Below, piece by piece: positions 35,525 through 43,614 of a stretch of 64,000 bases of DNA. Origin of the DNA: an uncultured Acetatifactor sp. (GTDB taxonomy: Bacteria > Bacillota > Clostridia > Lachnospirales > Lachnospiraceae). The translations under genes were made by a program, and so were the position numbers. The stretch lies in NCBI GenBank assembly GCA_910577185.1, contig CAJTLR010000002.1:1-64000 (forward strand). The letters are read 5' to 3'. A model generated the notes under the pieces. It did no database searches, was not told the origin of the DNA, and saw nothing but the letters and a program-made list of their open reading frames with translations. The number at the start of each line of letters is the position of its first letter. Position 1 is the stretch's first letter.

Positions 35525-36022
35525 TCACTCAATGTAAGTGGGCGCATTTTTCGGGCTTTTTCCCTTGATGACATTGTGGTAATAAGCATATGTCATGGGA
35601 TCATCCTTTTTCAGCACATCCGCGTCCAGCACCCTGCCCAGGAAAACTGTGTGTGTTGAAGTCTCCATCTTGTCTACCACTTCGCATACAATATACGCGC
35701 AGGCGTCTGAAACCACCGGCAAAAATCCCTTCACCGTATGCTCCACCTCATCAAACTTGTCATGATCTTTTCCGCTCTTAAATCCGAAAGTGCCGATAAT
35801 TCCCGGGCTGGAATGCTCTCCCAGAATGGAAATTGCAAATTTTCCCGTATCCTGGATGCACTGATTCGTATAATTGTCATGGTTGATACTCACCGCTATG
35901 GTAGCAGGACTGGACGTAATCTGCATTGCGCTGTTTGCAGTGCAGCCCGTAGCCCTTCCCTTATCCCACGTGCTGATAATGTATACGCCATAAGATAAAT
36001 TGTAAAATGCATTTTTGTTCAT
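35525..36022 (-). CDS. Flavin reductase domain protein
   Basis: 165-residue FMN-binding split barrel of the flavin reductase-like family (YGVYIISTWDKGRATGCT, NHDNYTNQCI, FGFKSGKDHDKFDE, HTVFLGRVLDADVL). Close relatives are the N-terminal domain of clostridial high-molecular-weight rubredoxin, where it passes electrons in oxygen or NO reduction; no rubredoxin domain is attached here. I start at the second ATG because AAGGAGG abuts the first. The 36.1-36.4 kb repeat with several TATAAT boxes lies directly upstream and may provide its promoter. Confidence 0.85.
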   Translation of the reverse strand: MNKNAFYNLSYGVYIISTWDKGRATGCTANSAMQITSSPATIAVSINHDNYTNQCIQDTGKFAISILGEHSSPGIIGTFGFKSGKDHDKFDEVEHTVKGFLPVVSDACAYIVCEVVDKMETSTHTVFLGRVLDADVLKKDDPMTYAYYHNVIKGKSPKNAPTYIE

Positions 36023-36072
36023 AAATTTCATCCTCCTTAATTGATATGTCTCGGTTACCGCAGCCTCTGATT

Positions 36073-36406
36073 ACGGCCATTGGGCCTCTTCATGCCACAA
36101 ATATGGACTTATGATACCATAATTTTGTGCGCGTCAGCGCATATGGAATCAGAAGTTGACACATGCCCTTCTGTGTCAACATTATACCATGATTACAAAC
36201 CAATCATGGTATTCATGGCCATTCGGCCTCTTCCTTTCCGGAATAAGGTCATTATACCATATTTCTGTGCGCGTCAGCGCATATGGAATCAGAAGTTGAC
36301 ACATGTACTTCTGTGTCAACATTATACCATGATTACAAACCAATCATGGTATTCATGGCCATTCGGCCTCTTCCTTTCCGGAATAAGGTCATTATACCAT
36401 ATTTTC
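36073..36406 (-). repeat. Tandem 140-bp repeat with regularly spaced TATAAT boxes
   Basis: Two near-identical 140-base units (36127-36266 and 36267-36406), differing at a few sites (CCC/TAC), plus a diverged partial unit at 36073-36126. Each has two perfect hairpins, GTTGACACA...TGTGTCAAC and CCATGATT...AATCATGG, and a GGCCATTCGGCC one. On the minus strand TGGTATAAT occurs at 36181, 36251, 36321 and 36391, exactly 70 bases apart, toward the flavin reductase gene. No coding frame is supported. A related 38-base block forms the aroA promoter region at 21.6 kb. Confidence 0.85.
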
Positions 36407-36478
36407 CTCCCTGTAGAGTGAAAATATGATGAACAATAAAAAAATTTTGGTAACCTCTGTCAAGCCTTTATTTTGTTC

Positions 36479-36508
36479 TTGACAAATGCCCATCCGAAAA
36501 GCTATACT
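36479..36508 (+). promoter_or_regulatory. Promoter of the SRP RNA gene
   Basis: TTGACA (36479-36484), 18-base spacer, TATACT (36503-36508), about 45 bases before the conserved RNA core. Confidence 0.7.
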
Positions 36509-36544
36509 TAAAGTAACCGTACATTTCCAGAGTCCGGTACAGTG

Positions 36545-36650
36545 ATGAAATTCGGTCTTGCGCAATGGGAACCTGCGAACCGTGTCAGGTTGGGAACAAA
36601 GCAGCACTAAGCGGAATCTCCCATGTGCCGCGAGGCAGCCGGGTGGAGCT
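36545..36650 (+). ncRNA. ffs: Signal recognition particle RNA (small bacterial type)
   Basis: The segment contains the SRP domain IV pattern: GTGTCAGGTTGGGAACAAAG followed by CAGCACTAAGC, flanked by complementary arms (CAATGGGA / TCTCCCATG and TCTTGCGC / GCCGCGAGG). The RNA recruits Ffh to ribosomes making membrane proteins. Ends are approximate; a short 5' extension from the promoter is likely. A radical SAM gene follows on the same strand about 100 bases downstream. Confidence 0.85.
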
Positions 36651-36746
36651 GTATCCTGGCTCTGGGATGTACGGCTTTATATTTACATCCGGCCGCTGCC
36701 TGTCCCCCGCAAACCCTGGACCGGAATTACCCCTTTCGAGGAAACC

Positions 36747-37688
36747 ATGAAAGACATGACCGCTGAAAAAATAAACGAAATCATGCAGGACTGTACCCTC
36801 TGTCCCCGCCGCTGTCATGCGGACCGCACAAAAGGCGGGAACGGATTTTGCAGGCAGGGCGCAGAAGTGACTGCGGCCCGTGCCGCCCTTCACTTTTGGG
36901 AAGAACCCTGCATTTCCGGCAGCTGCGGTTCCGGTACCGTCTTTTTTTCCGGCTGCAGCCTGCAGTGTATCTTCTGCCAGAATCATGACATCGCCCTGGG
37001 AAAAAGAGGACAAACTGTCTCCCTTTCCCGCCTGACCCGGATTTTTCTGGAATTGCAGGCCAAAGGCGCCGCCAACATCAATCTTGTCACCGGAGGACAT
37101 TTTCTTCCCCAGATCTGCCTTGCCATTGCCAATGCAAAAAAACAGGGACTTTCCATCCCTGTGGTATACAATAGTTCCGGCTATGAAGAAGTGTCTTCCC
37201 TGAAAATGCTGGCCGGGCTGGCAGATATTTACCTTCCTGACCTGAAATACCATTCCTCCCGGCTTTCCGCCCAATATGCCAAGGCCCCGGACTATTTTGA
37301 AAAAGCCTGCTCAGCCATCGCGGAAATGTTCCGGCAGACCGGCCCCGCCGTCTTCGACCCGGACACGGGTCTTATGCGCCGGGGACTTCTTGTACGCCAT
37401 TTAATTCTTCCGGGTCAGACCGGGGATTCCAAAAGAGTACTGCGGTATCTCCATGACACTTATGGAAATGACATATATGTCAGTATTATGAACCAGTATA
37501 CCCCCATGAAACATTTGTCTCAATATCCCGAACTTGCCTGCAGCCCCCTGCTGCGGACTCTGACAGCAGAAGAATATGAAAAAGTTCTGGATTTTGCAGA
37601 GAAAATCGGTATTGAGAACGGCTTCCGGCAGGAAGGGGCGACGGCGGCAGAAAGCTTTATCCCAGATTTCGACGGCCAGGGACTCTGA
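36747..37688 (+). CDS. Radical SAM protein, PflX-like (COG1313 type)
   Basis: 313-residue protein resembling pyruvate-formate-lyase activating enzymes. Radical SAM cluster motif CSLQCIFC (Cx3Cx2C) near residue 72, glycine-rich segment NLVTGGHF, plus an N-terminal Cys set (CTLCPRRC, NGFC) that may bind another Fe-S cluster. GAGGAAACC before the ATG fixes the start; the longer frame is the SRP RNA gene read as protein. The PflX group has no settled substrate, and no glycyl-radical enzyme gene is adjacent. Confidence 0.85.
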   Translation: MKDMTAEKINEIMQDCTLCPRRCHADRTKGGNGFCRQGAEVTAARAALHFWEEPCISGSCGSGTVFFSGCSLQCIFCQNHDIALGKRGQTVSLSRLTRIFLELQAKGAANINLVTGGHFLPQICLAIANAKKQGLSIPVVYNSSGYEEVSSLKMLAGLADIYLPDLKYHSSRLSAQYAKAPDYFEKACSAIAEMFRQTGPAVFDPDTGLMRRGLLVRHLILPGQTGDSKRVLRYLHDTYGNDIYVSIMNQYTPMKHLSQYPELACSPLLRTLTAEEYEKVLDFAEKIGIENGFRQEGATAAESFIPDFDGQGL

Positions 37689-37694
37689 TGCCAT

Positions 37695-39575
37695 CTATAA
37701 CTCCGTCCGCATCATATAATACCCGAAATCTCCTGCCTGCGCCGGTTCTTCCGCGCATTCAAAGCTCTCAAAGCCGAACATGATGGCCACCTGCTTTTCC
37801 TTTTCATAAAAGGTTCCCGGGACTCCCACATAATAGATATCTTCCCCTTTCTGTTCTATTTTTGCCAGAATCAGATGGCGGTAATTATAGTATCCGTGAA
37901 GTAGGAAGCTGTTGTTTACCATTTTATAAGATGCCGCTGAAAACAATACGAAGTCCGATGGTCCAATGGAAAGATATTCCCTTTCATCCTGGAAGGGCTT
38001 TATATGGGGATAAATTTCCCAAAGCTGCGACCATTTATCTTCCGACAGTCTCACCGGCTTTTTCCCACGACCCGCATTCGTATTCCGGTTTCCCGGCATT
38101 CCGATTCCCATCTTCTCTTCCGGCATGACATGGGACATCTCTCCCTGTCCTGTTCCTCTGCCTGTTATGCCTTCCCCTGCTGCCCCACCGGAAAATCCCA
38201 CTTCCCACTTCCCTGTTCCTCTGCCTATTATGCCTTCCCCTGCTGCCCCACCGGAAAATCCCACTTCCTGCTGCCCTGTCCTGCGCTTTCTGTCTTTTGT
38301 GCCGATGCCGTCTTCCTCTCTCCTGTCTTCTTGTCCCATTCTCATATTTTTCCTTCTGCACTGCCCACAGCAGGGCATTGTGCTGCCATTGTTTTCCGTT
38401 CCCTGTGCCCGGGCCGGATTATGCCGCTGGTCTGCCCGGCCTTCCTGGCTCGAATTTGGCTCATCCCGGTTCTCCCTTTCTGGCCCTCTCCACTCCTTCC
38501 TTTCTCTTTCCGGCCCCGGCCCTGCCTGCGTCCACGCCTCCCTTTCTCTTTCCATCCCTGGGCCTGGCTGCGTCCACGCCTCCCTTTCTCTTTCTGGCCC
38601 CGGATCTGCCTCCTGGCCTATCTGTGTCCACCCCTTTCTTTCCCCTTCTGCCTCCGGGCCTGGCTCTGTCCACTCCTTTCTTTCCCCTTCCGGCCCCGGC
38701 CCTGGCTCTGTCCACACCTTTCTTTCCCCTTCTGGCCCCGTGCCTGGCTCTGTCCACGCCTCTCTTTCCCCTTCTGGCCCCGGCCCTGCCTGTGTCCACA
38801 CCTTCCTTTCTCTTTCCATCCCTGGGCCTGCTTGTGTCCACCCCTCTCTTTCCCCTTCTGGCCCCGGCCCTGCCTGTGTCCACACCTTCCTTTCTCTTTC
38901 TGGCCCCTGATCTGCTTGTTGCGTCCACACCTCCCTTCCTCTTTCTGTCCCCGGCCCTGCCTGTATCTCATCCTGCGCCATATCCTGCTTTATTGCTGCC
39001 GCTTCCTGTTCTGTCTTTCGCTGCTCCCCATTTCCCTCTTTTGCATTCTTTCTCATCCATTTTATCTCCGGAAATTTCTTCCCTGCGTCATGGTTTTTCC
39101 CTTCCCCGGTGTCCGTCCCTCTCTCCGGACCGGGGTCTCCTCCCGTAAAGACGGGATGCTTCCCCTCCTGGCTTTGTACTTCTGCCGCCCGGAACTCCAT
39201 GCCGCCCGCATTCTCCTTCACCGGCTTTTCAGCCTGCCACACGCAGGTAATTTCCCTCCCTGCTCCCAGCAGAATGCGCACCCCCCGTAACTCCCCGTAT
39301 GAAATTCCGGTACCGCCGATATTGTCCCAGCGGCTCCACCGCTGGCGGTACTGCCCCCTGCCGGCGGCAATTTCTATTTTTCCGATATTTTCCTGTCTTT
39401 CTCCCGCATACAAGAAAATATCCCGCGTAAATGAATCCGTGGGATGCAGACCCGTCACAGTCAGTTCCATACGCAGGCTTCCATCCCTTACTTCCATCTT
39501 CACATAGCCCGCTCCCCTGACCCGTACGCCATTTTCCAGATAATCCAGATATTTTATTTTTCTGTCATAAAACAT
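37695..39575 (-). CDS. Repeat-rich protein of unknown function, DUF6128-like C-terminus
   Basis: 626 residues in three parts. Residues 1-130 form a beta-rich domain (FYDRKIKYLDYLENGVRVRG, RWDNIGGTGISYGEL). Residues about 130-470 are highly charged and repetitive: ten or so 14-residue units of the form ERERKVWTQAGPGP, then two 21-residue units containing EVGFSGGAAGEG. Residues about 500-626 are a folded domain (WEIYPHIKPF, GYYNYRHLILAKI, YYVGVPGTFYEKEKQVAIMF) that I associate with DUF6128 of Clostridia. No signal peptide or membrane segment. An RBS-masking hairpin precedes it. Function unknown; the repeat section probably acts as a disordered spacer. Confidence 0.75.
   Translation of the reverse strand: MFYDRKIKYLDYLENGVRVRGAGYVKMEVRDGSLRMELTVTGLHPTDSFTRDIFLYAGERQENIGKIEIAAGRGQYRQRWSRWDNIGGTGISYGELRGVRILLGAGREITCVWQAEKPVKENAGGMEFRAAEVQSQEGKHPVFTGGDPGPERGTDTGEGKNHDAGKKFPEIKWMRKNAKEGNGEQRKTEQEAAAIKQDMAQDEIQAGPGTERGREVWTQQADQGPERERKVWTQAGPGPEGEREGWTQAGPGMERERKVWTQAGPGPEGEREAWTEPGTGPEGERKVWTEPGPGPEGERKEWTEPGPEAEGERKGWTQIGQEADPGPEREREAWTQPGPGMEREREAWTQAGPGPERERKEWRGPERENRDEPNSSQEGRADQRHNPARAQGTENNGSTMPCCGQCRRKNMRMGQEDRREEDGIGTKDRKRRTGQQEVGFSGGAAGEGIIGRGTGKWEVGFSGGAAGEGITGRGTGQGEMSHVMPEEKMGIGMPGNRNTNAGRGKKPVRLSEDKWSQLWEIYPHIKPFQDEREYLSIGPSDFVLFSAASYKMVNNSFLLHGYYNYRHLILAKIEQKGEDIYYVGVPGTFYEKEKQVAIMFGFESFECAEEPAQAGDFGYYMMRTEL
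38149..38274 (-). repeat. 63-bp direct repeat, two copies, inside the unknown gene
   Basis: Two 63-base copies starting at 38149 and 38212 with only a few differences; in frame they encode 21 residues each (EVGFSGGAAGEGI.GRGTG). Confidence 0.85.
38480..38955 (-). repeat. 42-bp coding tandem repeat, about ten copies
   Basis: Imperfect 42-base units (14 codons) with core tgtccac-cctttctttcccc on the plus strand; one unit has a short insertion (EADPGP). The period in whole codons shows that the frame is kept. Boundaries approximate. Confidence 0.85.
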
Positions 39576-39578
39576 AAA

Positions 39579-39631
39579 GACAACCCCCTGCCATACTCAA
39601 ATTTCCATTTAAGTATATTCAGGAGGTTGTC
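39579..39631 (-). promoter_or_regulatory. Hairpin that would mask the ribosome binding site of the repeat-rich gene
   Basis: Plus-strand GACAACCCCCTG (39579-39590) and CAGGAGGTTGTC (39620-39631) are complementary with one position that becomes a G.U wobble in the minus-strand RNA, giving a 12-bp stem and 29-base loop. The 3' arm includes GGGGG at 39584-39588, the Shine-Dalgarno site 8 bases before the ATG at 39575. It may control translation, or serve as a weak terminator for the upstream CdaR-type gene (few U residues follow). Confidence 0.6.
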
Positions 39632-39711
39632 TCACTTATTACTGTTTCCCGGAATTCTTCCTTCCGTTTTCACATTTCCCAACGCATCCGGCCAGTCACC
39701 GGACGGATGCC

Positions 39712-40800
39712 TCAATATCCTATGCTGTCCAGATACTTCATATAATTTACGACCATAAGCGCAATCTTGAACGTAAGCGCATCATCAAAATTACGCAGGT
39801 CGAGTCCCATACTCTTCTGAAGCTTTTCTATCCGGTACACCAGCGTATTCCTATGCACAAACAGCTGCCTGGAAGTCTCTGAAACATTCAGGTTATTTTC
39901 AAAAAATTTGTTGATGGTGGTAAGCGTCTCATCATCCAGATCATAAGGTACATTTTCGCCGAAAATCTCGTCTATAAAAATCTTGCACAAGTTTACCGGC
40001 AGCTGGTAAATCAGCCGCCCGATTCCCAGCGTACTGTATGCCACCACATTCTTTTCCGCGTAAAAAATCTTCCCTACATCCAGCGCCATCTTTGCCTCTT
40101 TGTAAGATTTTGACACATCCTTCAGCTCCTGTACCACTGTGCCGAAGGATACCTTCACATTCAGCATGGCCTCCGTATTCATCATGGCCACTATGGTATT
40201 GGCCACATCCACCAGGGATTCGCCGGTATAGTCTGTCTCCAGGGCCTTGATCAGAATGACGCTGCTCTCATCCACCGCCGTAATATAGTCTCCCGAATGG
40301 CTGGAAAACATCCCTCTCAGAAGCTCCATCACAATGCCATCCTTCTCCAGATGGGTTTCCACCAGGAACACTGCCCTTGGCACCGCCACCTCTATGTGGA
40401 GCTTCTTTGCCCTGTTATAGATATCCACCAGCAGTAAATTGTCAAGAAGGAGATTCTGGAAAAAGTTATTGCGGTCAAATCTCTCCTTGTATGCAATGAT
40501 CAGATTCTGCAGCTGGCACACTGCAATCTTGCCTACCATATACACATCTTCGCTTGTTCCCTTTGCCACAAGTATATACAGTAGCTCTCCCTCGTCCATA
40601 ATCTTCAGCAGATGATGCACGCCGATCACCTGGCTGTCCGCAGGCGAATACGCAAATCCGCTGATCAAATCCGCCGCGATGTCTGACTGTGCTGTCGTGG
40701 ATGCAACAGGTGCGCCCGTTAAATCATATACGCATAAATCCACCTTTGTGATGGCTTTTAATTCATCTATACTGATTTGGATTGTCTGACTTGAAATCAT
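39712..40800 (-). CDS. CdaR/PucR-type transcription regulator
   Basis: 362-residue regulator. The N-terminal half has an allosteric sugar-diacid-binding-like domain (ELKAITKVDLCVYDLTGAPV, cut here after 20) and a central GGDEF-like region (VSFGTVVQELKDVSKSYKEA). The C-terminal PucR helix-turn-helix reads NLNVSETSRQLFVHRNTLVY and RIEKLQKSMGLDL. Relatives sense glycerate, galactarate or related metabolites. The start has GAAAGGTGTGG upstream. It is expressed from a 200-base gap that follows the MsmX gene terminator. Targets unknown; acid-sugar genes at 12-17 kb are one candidate, by family only. Confidence 0.85.
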   Translation of the reverse strand: MISSQTIQISIDELKAITKVDLCVYDLTGAPVASTTAQSDIAADLISGFAYSPADSQVIGVHHLLKIMDEGELLYILVAKGTSEDVYMVGKIAVCQLQNLIIAYKERFDRNNFFQNLLLDNLLLVDIYNRAKKLHIEVAVPRAVFLVETHLEKDGIVMELLRGMFSSHSGDYITAVDESSVILIKALETDYTGESLVDVANTIVAMMNTEAMLNVKVSFGTVVQELKDVSKSYKEAKMALDVGKIFYAEKNVVAYSTLGIGRLIYQLPVNLCKIFIDEIFGENVPYDLDDETLTTINKFFENNLNVSETSRQLFVHRNTLVYRIEKLQKSMGLDLRNFDDALTFKIALMVVNYMKYLDSIGY

Positions 40801-40956
40801 TCCGTTTCCACACCTTTCTTATCCGTCCCCCTGAGGCGGTTTTTATTCCGCAGACTAAAAAGCTGCTCTTTCCGTTATATCATACACATAGAATAAAATC
40901 TCATACATTCAAGGAAAATTCAAAAAAGCATATCACAAAAAATATATAATATACTG

Positions 40957-40984
40957 AAAAAGGGGATGCTGATAAAGCATCCCC
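40957..40984 (-). terminator. Terminator after the MsmX-type ATPase gene
   Basis: Minus-strand GGGGATGC...GCATCCCC stem (40962-40969 / 40977-40984), 7-base loop, followed by TTTTT (40961-40957), 15 bases after the stop. Confidence 0.88.
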
Positions 40985-40999
40985 CTTGATGTACATGAA

Positions 41000-42115
41000 C
41001 TAATTTGTAATAATCTGTTCTGTTTCCTTGTCAAATACATGGATCTTATCAACTTCAAATGCGAACTTGATGGGATCGCCAGGTCTTGACTTGGTGCTGG
41101 GAGCCACTCTTGCGGTAAGAGGGAACTCGTCCAGATCAAAGTACAGATAAACTTCTGCACCAAGCAACTCGTAAACCCTTACGGAAGACTCAAATACGCA
41201 CTTGGGATCGCATTTTGCAAGGAACTCGGGATCGTCATCCACATTCTCAGGACGGATACCAAAGGTAACAACCTTTCCGTCATAGCCGCCTGCAATCAGC
41301 TTCTTGGATTTTGCTTCAGGAAGCGCAATGCTGTGTCCTGCAATCTCAAGGCTGGCAACATTGCCGGTAACCTTAACCTTTGCATCCAGGAAGTTCATCT
41401 GAGGAGATCCCATGAATCCTGCCACGAACAAGTTCTGAGGTCTGTCGTACAGATTCTGGGGAGTATCTACCTGCTGGATAACGCCGTCTTTCATAACTAC
41501 GATTCTGGTACCCAGGGTCATAGCCTCTGTCTGGTCATGTGTAACGTAGATGATGGTGGTTCCCAGTCTCTGATGCAGCTTTGCAATCTCGATACGCATC
41601 TGTACACGCAGCTTTGCATCCAGGTTGGAAAGAGGCTCATCCATAAGGAATACTTTGGGGTTACGCACAATAGCACGACCCATGGCAACACGCTGTCTCT
41701 GACCACCGGACAAAGCCTTCGGCTTACGCTCAAGAAGCGGAGTCAGGTCAAGAACCTTTGCTGCTTCCTTCACCATCTTGTCAATCTGATCCTTCGGAAC
41801 CTTTCTCAGTTTCAGACCAAATGCCATGTTGTCATACACGGACATATGGGGATACAGAGCGTAATTCTGGAATACCATTGCAATATCACGATCCTTGGGT
41901 TCTACATCATTAACAACCCTGTCGCCTATCTTCAATTCACCGGAAGAAATATCCTCCAAGCCTGCGATCATACGAAGTGTGGTGGACTTACCACATCCGG
42001 AAGGTCCTACGAAGATGATGAATTCCTTGTCTGCTATCTGCAGATTGAAATCCTTAACTGCCTCAAAACCGTTAGGATATACCTTACAGACATTCTTTAA
42101 AGATAAACTTGCCAT
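41000..42115 (-). CDS. Multi-sugar ABC transporter ATPase, UgpC/MsmX type
   Basis: 371-residue ATPase that powers sugar importers. Walker A GPSGCGKST, signature LSGGQRQRVAMGRAIVR, Walker B VFLMDEPLSNLD and H-loop VTHDQTEAMTLG are intact, followed by a TOBE/OB C-terminal regulatory domain. MsmX-type ATPases serve several permease pairs; the Lpl-type permeases at 2-4 kb lack an ATPase, so sharing is likely. Codon use is more biased toward frequent codons than in neighbours, suggesting high expression. AAAGGAGTTTTCTATT precedes the start. Minus-strand TATACT (42196-42201) is a possible -10 about 80 bases upstream. Confidence 0.93.
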   Translation of the reverse strand: MASLSLKNVCKVYPNGFEAVKDFNLQIADKEFIIFVGPSGCGKSTTLRMIAGLEDISSGELKIGDRVVNDVEPKDRDIAMVFQNYALYPHMSVYDNMAFGLKLRKVPKDQIDKMVKEAAKVLDLTPLLERKPKALSGGQRQRVAMGRAIVRNPKVFLMDEPLSNLDAKLRVQMRIEIAKLHQRLGTTIIYVTHDQTEAMTLGTRIVVMKDGVIQQVDTPQNLYDRPQNLFVAGFMGSPQMNFLDAKVKVTGNVASLEIAGHSIALPEAKSKKLIAGGYDGKVVTFGIRPENVDDDPEFLAKCDPKCVFESSVRVYELLGAEVYLYFDLDEFPLTARVAPSTKSRPGDPIKFAFEVDKIHVFDKETEQIITN

Positions 42116-42345
42116 AATAGAAAACTCCTTTCACGTTTACATGGTTTTTCATTTTTAAGCTTTTATGATGATGCAGCACCGCCTCACCTACAAACAGTAT
42201 AACGAAAAAGCGTGATTTATTCCATGCCACTATTTCACAAAGATTTTTTTACTGATTGTCAATTTTGCTAAGATTCCAGGGTGTTTCCCCCTTCGTTTGG
42301 CACTATGCACAATTTAGTATTTTCTTTTTATGCACTTTGTACATG

Positions 42346-43068
42346 TCATTGGTTTCCGGGGTTCTCTTCTACCAGGCTCTCATCCAGTTCATCCCTGAAG
42401 ATTCTTTCATCCTCTTCCCCCTCCCCTGCCGCTTCCACGGGCGCATTTGCCTCCAGGATCTGGGCCTCAAGTCTTTTGAAAAAACCGGAATACAGTTTCG
42501 CGGAAGCCCATGCGGGAGCGGAAAAACCGAAAAAGAACACAATGGGGGTAATCTGTGGAAACAGCAAAAACACCGCCGTCGGCAGCACTGCCAGTATCAT
42601 CATCAGTATGGTCTTGGGAAACTGCATGATTCCGATAAAAAAGGCATTCTTGATGGTACGCATCACGGTATTTTCAAATTTTGCCAGCACCGGGAACACA
42701 AACATGGATGTGAACAAAAACAGCAGCGCAATGACAATCAGTATCACCCTGATCACACTGCCGAATTTCATTTCCATATTCTTCATGATGAGAAAATCAC
42801 CCGCCAGCACCAGAATGATAAAAAACATGATCAGCCAGATACCCGTAGCCTGCTTAAAATTCAGCTTAAATGACTTAAAAAAATCCCTGGCGATATAGCA
42901 TTCCTCATTCCTTGCCATCTTCAGGGCCACATAGTGCATTGCCGTCATGGAAGCCCCTGCCGTGACAATGGGAATACAGCAGATCAGCGTCAGGACATTC
43001 AGCCACATCAGATCAGCCACTTTGTTCAGCACCTGCATCAGCGGGCTCTCCAGATCAAAAAGTTTCAT
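42346..43068 (-). CDS. YesL family membrane protein (DUF624)
   Basis: 240-residue integral membrane protein with about five helices, starting MKLFDLESPLMQVLNKVADL and continuing WLNVLTLICCIPIVTAGASM, the DUF624 hallmark. C-terminal 30 residues are acidic and soluble. YesL genes commonly lie with YesM/YesN and Lpl-type transporter genes; the function is not established. It lies 230 bases upstream of the ATPase gene in the same direction. Confidence 0.88.
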   Translation of the reverse strand: MKLFDLESPLMQVLNKVADLMWLNVLTLICCIPIVTAGASMTAMHYVALKMARNEECYIARDFFKSFKLNFKQATGIWLIMFFIILVLAGDFLIMKNMEMKFGSVIRVILIVIALLFLFTSMFVFPVLAKFENTVMRTIKNAFFIGIMQFPKTILMMILAVLPTAVFLLFPQITPIVFFFGFSAPAWASAKLYSGFFKRLEAQILEANAPVEAAGEGEEDERIFRDELDESLVEENPGNQ

Positions 43069-43087
43069 ACCGTTCCTCCTCCTGTTC

Positions 43088-43570
43088 TCAAAACACCTTT
43101 TCCATGGGTGTCACTCGTATACCGCAGAATTCCATCTCCGGCCGCACTGCGCGGAATCCCTGTTTTCTGTAAAAGTTTACCGCATATGGCGCCGCGTGCA
43201 GTGACATATAGCGCTCTCCCACCTCTGACAGATACTCACAGAGTTTTTTCAGAATCGCGCTTCCCACTCCCCGGCGGTGATATGCCTCGTCCACAAATAA
43301 AAGTGACAGACGGTTTTTGTCCCTGACGGAACCTGCCCCGATCACATGCCCGCTGTCCAGGGCCACCATCAGCCTGTATTCCCCCTTCAGAAACAAAAGA
43401 TACAGTTCTTCATCCATTATGAACTCGAAAAAACGCTTAATGCCCTCTTCCGTATAATCCTTCCCCTCAAATTTCATGAAAGTCCTCCAGATCATCTTTA
43501 TGGCAGGACTCCATTCTTCTTTCCTTGCCCATCTCACCTCATAAGGCATCCTCATCTTTCTTATATCCAT
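43088..43570 (-). CDS. GNAT-family N-acetyltransferase
   Basis: About 160 residues with the acetyl-CoA-binding motif YHRRGVGSAILKKLCEYL and a C-terminal strand MSLHAAPYAVNFYRKQGF. Substrate unknown. GGAG ten bases before the ATG of MDIRKMRM supports this start; the ATG 18 bases upstream and the one 15 bases downstream are alternatives. It overlaps nothing but is tightly packed between the lipase-like and YesL genes. Confidence 0.85.
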   Translation of the reverse strand: MDIRKMRMPYEVRWARKEEWSPAIKMIWRTFMKFEGKDYTEEGIKRFFEFIMDEELYLLFLKGEYRLMVALDSGHVIGAGSVRDKNRLSLLFVDEAYHRRGVGSAILKKLCEYLSEVGERYMSLHAAPYAVNFYRKQGFRAVRPEMEFCGIRVTPMEKVF

Positions 43571-43614
43571 CACTTTTACGCTCCGCACATACAGTATTGT
43601 GTAAATTTGATGGC

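Noticed and set aside
36558..36746. N-terminal extension of the radical SAM protein
   Set aside because: This stretch is the SRP RNA gene and its trailer; a proper ribosome binding site precedes the ATG at 36747.
38004..39290. 428-residue open frame on the plus strand opposite the repeat-rich gene
   Set aside because: It is a by-product of the GC-rich tandem repeat; it has no ribosome binding site and reads as low-complexity Phe/Pro/Ser/Leu.
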